In this document: positions 10,370 through 23,075 of the stretch, in pieces
Position numbering within the stretch: the stretch's first letter is position 1
How the letters are laid out: every line of letters begins with the position of its first letter
NCBI GenBank assembly: GCA_004194705.1
Contig: SADC01000297.1
Coordinates: 1 to 64,000 of the forward strand
Source: Ditylenchus dipsaci
Lineage: Eukaryota; Nematoda; Chromadorea; Rhabditida; Anguinidae
DNA length: 64,000 nucleotides
Reading direction: 5' to 3'
Translations under genes and position numbers: made by a program
The notes under the pieces: model-generated
Database searches by the model: none
Seen by the model: the letters and a program-made list of their open reading frames with translations, nothing else
Told to the model about the DNA's origin: nothing

Positions 10370-10800
10370 ATCTTTTTTTGCCTGTTTCTGCCTTTTTCTG
10401 CCTGCTTTTAGCTTTTTTCTGCCCCTTTTTTCGTTTTTTTTTTGGTTTTAAGTGTCCGCTTTTGGCTGTTTTCTGCTCAATTTTGTTGAAAAGTGGTTGT
10501 TTAAATTCCAGCACAAATGCTTGAATATTAGCTCTCATGGCATAGAGTTACTCTAGCCTAAAACAGTCACTTTTTGCAGCAGCGGGCAGAAAAAATCCAA
10601 ACACGGGCACTTTTCAGCGAAAACGGGCACTTTTTCACAGAAGCGGGCAGAAAAAATCCGAAAGCGGGCATATTTGATCAAAAACAGGCACTTTTCAACA
10701 AAAGCGGGCACTTAAAATCATTTTTAATATAAACTCAAAAAAACGGGCAGAAAGAAGCTAAAAGCGGGCAAAAGAAGCCAGACGCGGGCAGAAAAAGGTC
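10370..10800. repeat. GCGGGCA minisatellite in an inverted arrangement
   Basis: 10560-10795 has about ten copies of a unit around AAAGCGGGCA with spacing near 20 bp; 10370-10440 has the inverse flavour (TTTTGCCTGTTTCTGCC). The two sides suggest a foldback element with repeat-built arms. Confidence 0.6.
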
Positions 10801-10895
10801 TCGTCTTATCAGTGTAAGAAGTGACTTTCCGAAAAGCAAAAGCAGAGACCTTTCAATTTTTAAGACGAAATTTGAATAAGCGAAGACATTTCAGC

Positions 10896-11115
10896 AAAAA
10901 TGATATCCGACCTATCAAGTAGGTTTGCACGAGTGATAACTTCAAAGAGTGATCTTTTTCGACTATGATCGCTTCTGAAGTAACTTGTTTCACTTATTTT
11001 TGAACCAATTTTATATTTGATTTGTATTTGTAAAATACAAAAAATAAATTACAATGTTGAAAGTCAAAGAAGAACAGCCCATGATTAGTCCTTTTTTCTG
11101 CCACAAACTTACTTT
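10896..11115. repeat. Dispersed repeat, partner of 4846-5060
   Basis: Same order of blocks as at 4846-5060 (TTTGCACG, GTGATAACTTCAAA, TAGTCCTTTTTTC) at roughly 70-75 percent similarity by eye. Confidence 0.6.
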
Positions 11116-11912
11116 TGTCGAAGCAAATTCCCTTTTTGGGGACAGATATTTTTTTGGAACACGGCAAATTTTTCTCTTTTTTGAGATAAATTTTGAAAGT
11201 TCTTAGGAAACAGGTAATTTAATCTCAATAAGAAAAAAGTTTGCCTCATGAAAAAGTAAAATTGACGCATAACAAGAATGTGTGTTAAATCCATCTTCCC
11301 CAAAAAAAGTATTTCTGCCACAAAAAAAAATTACCCAGAATCTATCAATGACATAATTTTTGGGCGTTGGCGATTCCTGTCTTGCTTCTGATGTTCTGTT
11401 CTGTACCAGTTCAGATCAATATTAGTTAAAATTCAAATTGAATGTAATAGGAGTGAAGGTCGAAAGTAAAATGTCTAAATGCTTTGAAGTCACGTAAGTT
11501 CTACGAGTTTTCAGCATTCCTTGTTATGTGATTTCATTTGTCTTTAAATTCTCAAAAAAACTTTTAATAGTTCAACAGAAAACTAGGCTCCTGATTTGTT
11601 ACTTTCGAATTGTTATGTGAAATTTGGCTTTTCATGTGGAAAAAATGCTAATTCCAAAATCTATGTGAGTAAGATAGGCTCATGTTTTTCGGACTAGAAA
11701 ATGTTTTATGAAATAATATGATGTAATAGAATTAAAATAGGGTTGAATCTATTTAAAAGAAAACCAAATAGGTTTTTGAAAAAAAAGCCCAAAAAGTGCT
11801 GAAAAAAATCTAGTCCAGTTTTTATTTTTCTCAAAAAAATACTTGAAAACTTCAAACTTTCAAGTCTTCAAGATTGCAGCCGAAAATCTTGCGCAAATTT
11901 CAGTCATTTTTT
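11116..11912. other. 3' flank of RPS23, nothing recognised
   Basis: AT-rich sequence without recognisable exon, RNA or repeat. Confidence 0.4.
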
Positions 11913-11918
11913 TTTATT
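11913..11918 (-). promoter_or_regulatory. Polyadenylation signal of RPS23
   Basis: AATAAA on the minus strand, 47 bp after the RPS23 stop codon. Correct order and distance for the 3' end of this gene. Confidence 0.75.
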
Positions 11919-11965
11919 CTGTTTAACAACAACGTAACATGTGATGTGGTGTAACAAGAGGATGT

Positions 11966-15633
<3,668 letters not shown>

Positions 15634-15637
15634 ATTG

Positions 15638-15639
15638 CT
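15638..15639 (-). promoter_or_regulatory. Trans-splice (or 5'UTR) acceptor of RPS23
   Basis: Minus strand TTTATTTGCAG ends four bases before the RPS23 ATG, leaving a CAAT leader. A typical nematode pyrimidine-rich acceptor at this distance is best explained by SL addition; a 5'UTR intron is the alternative. Confidence 0.65.
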
Positions 15640-15699
15640 GCAAATAAACAAATTATTTCAAATGAACACATAATAAATGCTTTATATTCCTAACAACAT

Positions 15700-15983
15700 G
15701 AATTTAAAAAAGTTAAGGCAAACGCGAAAAACACTGACACCAGGTACAAAATATAAGAGTTGGGAACAAAAATAAAATTGTGTAAAACGACAATGCTGGT
15801 AGAATTTTATTTTACCGTATACAACCCAAAATCTTTGCCTGAGCTTTTTCGCTGCGAGACAAATAAAATTTGATCAGAGTATTTGTTTCATACTTTTGTA
15901 TACCTTCGCAGCTTGATACGATTTCGCGGTTATAGTGAAGGATCCGTTCCGGTTTTTTGCCTTGGCCTCCATGTTGTTGTTTT
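15700..15983 (-). CDS. Possible small upstream gene, unrecognised
   Basis: Minus strand ATG near 15972 opens MEAKAKNRNGSFTITAKSYQ and AAK, then GTATAC could be a donor. A pyrimidine-rich acceptor (TTTGTCTCGCAG) near 15862 would lead in frame into RKSSGKDFGLYT before another GTAAAA donor near 15822. I do not recognise the product and no third exon is convincing. If real it would end within about 100 bp of the RPS23 acceptor in the same orientation, an operon-like spacing. Weak evidence overall. Confidence 0.2.
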
Positions 15984-16134
15984 TTTTTCCAAAAAAATAC
16001 ATTGGTCCCCCTATTCTTTTTGAAATGATCACTATACGCGCTCAATAGGGTTGTGGAATTGACCGGTTGTTCGGCCATTTGACCGGTCAAATGACCGAAT
16101 TATAAAAAGTCCGCTGATTTCACAACTATAGCGT

Positions 16135-16545
16135 ACAGTCAATTCTCGTTCAACTGGCACTCCCTCAAGTTTGTTTCCGTCTCGGGTCCGACACTTTTTT
16201 ACCTTAATTTATGAAGCCTTTTGCAAGTTGTCTTTGGTTAGTCTAGTCCGAACTATCGCAAGGATTCTAATTTTGCTGATCATTTTTCTAAATAACAGTA
16301 GTTTTACTGAAAAGAACCGCGGGTACTCAATAAACCAGCACCTCTTTTTTAAAAAGGGGTGCTGGTTTAGCGAGTACCCTCAGGTCTCCAAGGCAAAACT
16401 AATGAAATTTAAAAAAACGATCGGCAAAATCATAATCCTTGCCATATTTAGACTGGCCGAAGACAACTGGCACAAAGGTTCAAAAGGAAAAAGTGTCAGA
16501 CCCTAGGCGGGAACTAACTTGGTGTGTTGTGCGTTGATCTCTATG
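16135..16545. mobile_element. Palindromic MITE, CGGGTCCGACAC family, copy 1
   Basis: TCTCGGGTCCGACACTTTTT on the left pairs with AAAAGTGTCAGACCCTAGGC on the right; the centre folds on AACCAGCACC and GGTGCTGGTT. The same family is at 23636-24012. The outer left CAGTCAATTCTCGTT resembles pogo/Tigger-type ends. Confidence 0.7.
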
Positions 16546-16721
16546 GCCCAGCTAGCCTTACCTAGGGTACGCTCTAAATATAATTACAATGAACGGGGGG
16601 AAGGGGCTGGACCAAAATATTTTTGAACAGAAAGCAACACGTGAATCAAGGCAAAAGCTGGAAAAGGATTCTCCAAAAGAACCTATCGTGCTATAAAAAA
16701 GATTAGAGAGAAAAAGTTCGA

Positions 16722-17228
16722 TATACCACCGACTGGATACAAAAACTGACTGTATATACCAAATGGATACATTGACGACTGAATACACTCTATTACTTAA
16801 TTTCGGATATGGATTTTTTCTGGTGCAAAAAGATTTTTTTTGGTGCAAATTGTTTTGGAGCAAAAAGGATCTATTTTGGTGCGAATCGGCTCTATTTTAG
16901 CGCAAAAAGGTCCGATTTGCACCAAAAAAATCATATTTGCACCAAAATAGATCCTTTTTGCACCAAAACTTTTTTGCACCAAAAAAAAGCCGTTCGATAA
17001 CAACTTAGGCGAAGCCTTAGGCTCAGGGTATGCCAGAATACGTTAGCACGGGCTCAAACTTGTTTTTTGAACTGTGAAAAGGTTCATAAAAAAGAGTGAG
17101 TCCATCCGGATATAGAGTTGGCCATCCCGTGCCTGAACTTAGATTAAAAAATGTAAAATATCATGAATGAGGATGGATACTGTATCCAGTCGGTGTATCC
17201 AGTCAGTTTTTGTATCCAGTCGTCTGTC
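16722..17228. mobile_element. Nested element with GTATCCAGTC repeat arms
   Basis: The left side (16730-16790) has CGACTGGATACAAAAACTGA and the right side (17180-17225) has repeated GTATCCAGTC motifs in inverse orientation, so the arms are short tandem repeats. Between them lie the GGTGCAAAAA palindrome and a fragment (17005-17060) of the GTATGTTAGGAC MITE. Confidence 0.5.
16804..16991. repeat. GGTGCAAAAA / TTTTTGCACC inverted repeat cluster
   Basis: The left half has four GGTGCAAAAA-type units and the right half four TTTTTGCACC-type units. The start CGGATATGGATTTTTTCTGG is the inverse of the right end of the 57848-58178 cluster, so the two belong to one family. Confidence 0.75.
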
Positions 17229-18340
17229 GTTCCTTGACTCAACGAGACTCTTAGTTTGACGAATGTTTTTGCCGCTCCCCAGGGATTTGTTGAATCGTGA
17301 GTTGCTGCTATTGTATTGATTTATGAAATTTTACAACTCTTCAAAACTGGACCGCAAAAAAAGTTCTGCAATTTGGTTTTGAGAATGTTAAGGGAAAAAA
17401 GAGAGCACCAGTAGATTTGCAATTTTCAAACTTCAATTTGACAACTATGGATTTGAACTATAAATCTAACTATGAATTTCATGTGTAACATTGTTGGTGT
17501 GACTTGTATTTAATAAATAAATTATTTGTACATTTTGTTTATGTTTTGTTTATGGCATAAATTGTGTCATGAAATTTTGTAAGACATTATGCATCAACCT
17601 GATATTTTTAGAATATAAAGCTTTGAGTTAGGAAAAAAATATTTCATAAATTGACTTACTGAAATTGTAGGCGAAATACTCCAGACTACTATAAACTACA
17701 AAATTATTTTGTCTTTATTTACTTGTAATAACTAAAACAACAACCGACTCAAGAAAGTTTTTTTTATAAGGATTATGAGCAATCGGATAATAAGTTGATA
17801 CAAATACATAAAAGATAAAATGGCACGGTGGAATCTGATGACTTTTCAAGTGTCTCTTAAATAATATTTTTTCTGAGAATTTTTTTTCACATTTTTCTAA
17901 AAAAAATGGGCAGCGAGCGATTGCGCAAATTCAGATTACTCATGTTCAAATTGCGCAAAAATCATTGGCATTACCCGGCAAATATTTGCCAAATAACGCC
18001 GATGATTTTTGGAACCAAATTATATCTTAATGTTTTGCCATAATAACGTTTTTTTCGGACTTCAGCAGTCATGACATAAAATTACAGGGGGAGACGGTGA
18101 ATTTGCCTACAGTAAATTTGCTAACAATTCTTAAAATTGCTTAATCCCTCTACTAATGACGACATGTGTGTCTGTCAGTCCGGACAAAAATATTTGCGTT
18201 TGAAAAACATTTCGTGTCGATACCCAAAAATATTTTTCGTAGTCATTTGGGGTATATAAGCAAATTATTCGGTCATTTCATTCATTCTTAGGTTGTGTGG
18301 TGTGGTGAGCGGTCGTGTCTGCTCCGAGCACGCTTTTTTG
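17229..18340. other. Intergenic; one dispersed repeat
   Basis: 17695-17850 resembles 21587-21740 (shared TTTGTAATAACT and GGATTATGAGCAAT blocks). Otherwise nothing recognisable. Confidence 0.4.
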
Positions 18341-20085
18341 TGGCTCGACTCGATTGATTCAATCATTTGAGTTGGTTCATCCAGTTGAATTGTTTTTATT
18401 GTTTGGATCCATTCAATCTGGATGGATCGTTTCAATTGGATGGATAGGTTCGGGTTGGTTGAATTGTTTTTATTGTTTGAATCGAAATGGTTTGTTTCGA
18501 TATAAATAATTGAATCAATTCAGCCAATCCGAATCTATTCATCCAGTTGGATCGATCCATCCAGATTGAATCGACACAAACATTGAATTTGATTCAACTG
18601 TATGAATCGACTTAATTGGTTGAATAAATTCTATCAGTTTGGATCTAACTGTATGGATCGATCCAACTGGATGGAGCGATCTAACTGTATGGATCGATCC
18701 AACTGGATGGATCGATCCAACTGGATGGATCGATCAACTGTATCGGATCGATCCAACTGGATGGATCGATCCAACTGATGATGGATCGATCCAACTGGAT
18801 GGATCGATCCAACTGATGGATCGATCCAACTAGATGGATCGATCCAACTGGATGGATCGATCCAACTGGATGGATCGATCCAACTGGATGGGATCGATCC
18901 AACTGATGGATCGATCCAACTAGATCCGATCCAACTGGCGATGATCGGGATGGATCGGATCGATGTCGATGCGAGCGATCAAATTGAAATATCTCGACTT
19001 TGACTCGATTCATATAGTTGATTGATTAAATTGTGGATCGATTCAACCTGTGTGAATCGATTCAACTATTCGATTGCCAATATCATTCTTTTAACTAAAG
19101 AAGGCAGTCAACGGCGCGCGCAGCGCGCCGCGTAAAAATGCTTTCAATGGTTTATTATCGCTCGACATCCGGATACATGATATTATTATATAATTGTCAT
19201 CATATCGTGGATCAGCATGAAATACGCATTGACGTCATATTTTTCATTCGCTCCGAAACTTCCAACCATTTTCAACCATCACAAACGAACTGTCTGAATC
19301 GATTAAGTGGAACCAAGTGGCTGGATCGGTCTGGCTTTGTATGGATAGATTAGGATTGGATGCAATGATTTTTTTTGTATGAATCGATATGTATGTCGAT
19401 ATGTATATGTATCGATTTATTTAGCCATTATAATCCAACATCCAATCAGCCAAATTTTAGAATACATCATGCAATCCAGTCTACATCCCCCTCTGCTCTT
19501 TAGCCACCAATCATCCTGAGGCCGTTTCGATTGAGTTCGATTGAAACGGGTCATACTACATAGGTGAACTGATTCAACTGAATGAATCAGGAAGATTATA
19601 TCGATCCATTTGAAACGATTTGACTCATCTAATTGCAACATCAACTACATAAAGCAATGATTTCTGTGGTCTGCTTCGATATTGAAGTTTTGCTTGACAG
19701 TCCTATACATAAGATAACCGTCATCATATATGTGTCAGCACGAAATACGCATAAACGTTATATTGATGCGAATCAGTTTATGTGGTTGAATCAATTCAAC
19801 TATTTGAATCAATCTAACCAATTCAATCGATTTATTTGGTTGATTCGTATTAAATATTCGGATCGACTAAACTGGGTGAAGCAGTTTAAGTGAATTAGAT
19901 AAATCGAATTGGCTAACCCGATTTGATAGTTTAAATTCACACTATTGAGCATTAATCTCATTTATTTTATCGATCCCGAAAGCTTGAACATTATAGCCAA
20001 ATCTAATCTATCCATTCAGTAGAATCGACCCTCGCAGCTGAATTATATGCAACACTTGAATCAAATCAATTGAATTGGATAGAAT
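18341..20085. repeat. ATCGATCCAACTGGAT satellite-like region
   Basis: The core at 18650-18935 is about 15 copies of GGATCGATCCAACTGGAT and close variants. On both sides the sequence is made of diverged relatives (GAATCGATTCAACTG, GGATCGATTCAACC) out to about 18340 and 20085. Two GC palindromes of the form GGCGCGCGCAGCGCGCC occur, at about 19112 and just outside at 20160. Open frames across it are repeat artefacts. Confidence 0.75.
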
Positions 20086-20457
20086 TGAAAATTAATTTTT
20101 TTTAATTATTAGAAAGCAACTACAAAAAATAAAGCGACTACGAAAAGAAAAAAAACGAGGGCGCGCGCAGCGCGCCCGGCCCTGGAAACTAGTTAAAACT
20201 AAAAGGGAACGCGGACATCCTCAAAACACTAAAAAATAGAATTTAAACATTGTTTTGTTAGCTGGTGTTGGGTTAATCCATTAGTTTGTGTGTGGTTGTA
20301 CACAACTTGCAGGACTGGTGAACTTACAATTTAAACTGATAAAAGCCATTAAAAATTGATGGATGGGCTATGAATGCAAAATTGCAATAATTGTGAAAAC
20401 AGAACAAAACTTTTTAATGGGTTCCCAAATTGTTTTGAATCCTAAAAAACCATTAGA
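20086..20457. other. Intergenic, GC palindrome at 20160
   Basis: GGGCGCGCGCAGCGCGCCC near 20160 stands out in AT-rich sequence; the rest is unremarkable. Confidence 0.4.
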
Positions 20458-20592
20458 AAAATTTCGGCGCTACTCGGTTATAACCTACCCCCCCCCCCCA
20501 AAATCAAGATTTTAGGAATGGTCAAAACTCATTGAGTGCATATAAAAAGCTGGTTTGGGGGGGGGTGTATTACCGAGTAGCATCAAAATTTC
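20458..20592. mobile_element. CTACTCGG poly-C MITE, short complete copy
   Basis: The best complete short member: left AAATTTCGGCGCTACTCGG then TTATAACCTA and a C run; right a G run, TGTATTACCGAGTAG then CATCAAAATTT. Total about 135 bp. The interior CAAGATTTTAGGAATGGTCA recurs inverted at 1030-1050. Confidence 0.8.
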
Positions 20593-21170
20593 TTTTGTTA
20601 TTACAAAAAAATTTTGAATGCGGAACCCATTTATCAATTTTTTTGTGGCTTTATCTGTAAAAATTATGAAACCCACGCAGAAACCTTGACTGTTATGTAT
20701 AAGCACCCGCGAACTTATTCAACACCCGATACTTACCGCATGAAAAAACTTTATAGTATACGTACATGTTTTCTGTATCCAGTGTCACTTTTGAGTGTGC
20801 GAGTGTGTATGCGAGTGTGTGCATCTCAGCTCCAACCCCCTTCCATGCATCCAGAGTAAAATCAGAGTAGCCTCCATCTCTAAGCCCTCTCTATCCGTGG
20901 AGGAGCATTAGAGAGTGGGGGATTATTAGAGAATAAACGGTATATACTGTTTAGACATTCAGAAATGATTTTCGGTTGTTCCCGCACGTCCTGTCTCGCG
21001 GTACAAATCTGTTATCGTTATATCGATGGTTCCACTGTAGAAGAAACGTTATAGAGATGATAAAAAAATGTGGAAAAGAAGATAATGGGTTGGGGGAAGA
21101 CAACAGGTTCAAGTGAGTGGGGGGGGGGGGGGGGGCGAGGGTGTTTAGCTGTTGCTCAGGTTCAATTTAG
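20593..21170. other. Low-complexity intergenic
   Basis: Contains GCGAGTGTGT repeats (20790-20825), a remnant of the AAATACGGT MITE type (20890-20945, GTGGGGGATTATTAGAGAAT) and a G18-type run at 21118-21136. No gene seen. Confidence 0.45.
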
Positions 21171-21171
21171 C

Positions 21172-21530
21172 CGTCACTCTATTAGTGGAAATACGTTCCG
21201 GTATGTCAACCAATCATTTTGCAATAACAATACAATTATACCCAGGTTTCTCATCCATCTTTTTTAAAAAGGTTTGTTCCTTTTTTGGACCCCAAATCTT
21301 TTTTATTTTCAAAGTTTCTGGTCAAAACCTTTTTTTCAAAATAGCAATAAGCACTGGATAAAATGACTCTTTTTCTTCAATAATGGTCAAAATGTCCTTT
21401 TTTATCCAAATGTCCTTTTTCTGAATTTTGATAATAGAACCCTGATTATACCCCTTTTTCTAAAAACGAAATTACCTTAGTTAGAATGACGAAATTATTA
21501 TGTTTTAATTTTTCTCTACATTTGTACATT
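21172..21530 (+). repeat. Relic of the 5S-SL array spacer
   Basis: 21172-21245 matches array offset 10-85 (CTCTATTAG then CAACCAATCATTTT and AATAACAAT) and 21449-21530 matches offset about 86-165 (CCTTTTTCTA then AAATTATTATGTTT). About 200 bp is inserted between them, bounded by similar ATTATACCC. Neither the SL nor the 5S gene survives here. Confidence 0.55.
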
Positions 21531-21586
21531 CAAAAAACTTTATGTAAAATGGATTCTATAGCTCTTGATCATTGCGCCACCACATA

Positions 21587-21740
21587 CCACAAAATTAATT
21601 TGTCTTTTCTTTATTTGTAATAACTAGAACATCAACAACTAATAAGAATTTTTTTTGTATAATGATTATGAGTAATTAGGTATTAAGTCGATACAAATGA
21701 GCAAAACACAAAAAAATACTGTGAAAAGTTTTCCACCTAC
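21587..21740. repeat. Dispersed repeat, partner at 17695-17850
   Basis: Shares order of AAAATTAATTTGTCTTT, TTGTAATAACTAGAAC and GATTATGAGTAAT blocks with 17695-17850. Confidence 0.5.
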
Positions 21741-22705
21741 AAATTTTAATTAGTCAATTAAAGAAAGCATTTTTGAAAGCAAAGCTTAATAAACCCTGAA
21801 AAATTCATTAACCTCACATATTTCCCATAAGATTTTCGTAAAAAGTTTTGTTTTGGAATTTTCAATACTAATTTTTTGGAAGTCTCTTGTTTGTCTGGTT
21901 TCTTGATCACATTCTTCAAAAGGGGTAGGGTGTTTAGGTGGACGTCCATGTAGCTCGAAATTTTTTTTTCCTATATTACAAAAAAACACGCGCCTCACTA
22001 ATAAAATCAGGGTAGTGTAACACGAATATCAGGTTGTTTCCTCCATACAAGCACTCTGCGTGGGGGAGATATTGTTCTATACTCAAGCCTCGCCACGCTA
22101 TTTCAAGTATAAGTTTTTGATATTTTCAGATTATGAACCTATATATTTTTCGAAAAGATGAATACAATAGACTATACAACTGCACCAATATCCATATAGA
22201 AGATGTGCCATTGGCTTCTCGCCAACACATAATCAAGTCTACAATCACTATTGTTATGTGTGCTATCTCTTATGTAAAATTTTTTTTTTGTTAAAATAAT
22301 TGTAACCGATGACATTTCAGATACTGTACATTCCATGTATATTTTCCATCTACAGGCATCGTGCCAACGCTTGTTACAAACTTTTATTGTAGGTGTTATA
22401 CAAAACCATGAACTCATGCGCAAAGCGATTCGCGAAATTCAAATTTGCGCCCTGTAGGCCCTGGTCTTAGTGGCCCTGTGCTATTAGTGGCCCCCTTTTA
22501 TTCCTTTCTTCTCCTTTCCTTTCTCTAATAGTTCTTATTCCCTTTTAATTCCAATTTTCAAAATCTTGACTAAAAACCCGTGATACCCCCTGTGCTGGTT
22601 CGAAATTTTTTTCTCAGAACCAAGAAAAAAAGGATGCTTGATCGGGACTCATGCTTTTTTGACTAAAGTCTTATTTATCTGGAGCACTTGAACCTGAGCC
22701 CTCTA
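21741..22705. other. Intergenic, nothing recognised
   Basis: Short minus-strand frames at 21758-21998 and 22172-22423 show no known domain. Confidence 0.4.
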
Positions 22706-22875
22706 GTCAAATCAGCCTGGGGTACCAAGGCAATTTCTTTTTGGAAAAATTTTTATAACGTCAAATTTTTTGTATAAATATGATTTAAAAATCTTTTTTA
22801 TTACTTCATGATGAAAAATAGTGAAGTCAAAAATTTTCGAAAAAAATTTGCCGTGGTACCCCAAGCTGATTTGAC
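22706..22875. mobile_element. Hairpin MITE with GGTACCAAGGCAA motif
   Basis: GTCAAATCAGCCTGGGGTAC at the left pairs with GTACCCCAAGCTGATTTGAC at the right. Next to each end is the TTGCCTTGGTACCCC motif seen in several other places (23567, 25285, 28375, 46350, 61809). Confidence 0.7.
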
Positions 22876-23075
22876 GGGGGGCGGACTGAGGTTCAAGTGA
22901 GTGGGGGCCTGGGGGGGGGCGGGTCTGGACTCAGGTTCAATTAAGCCACCTTTGTCCTGGGGGACAAAAGTAACCAACGGGTCAGAGCCCTGTTCAGGGT
23001 TCTGACCAGTATTCGTCTCTGCTTGGACCTGGGCTCAAACTTCTGTTTTATTATTTTGACGAGTGAATAATTAGT

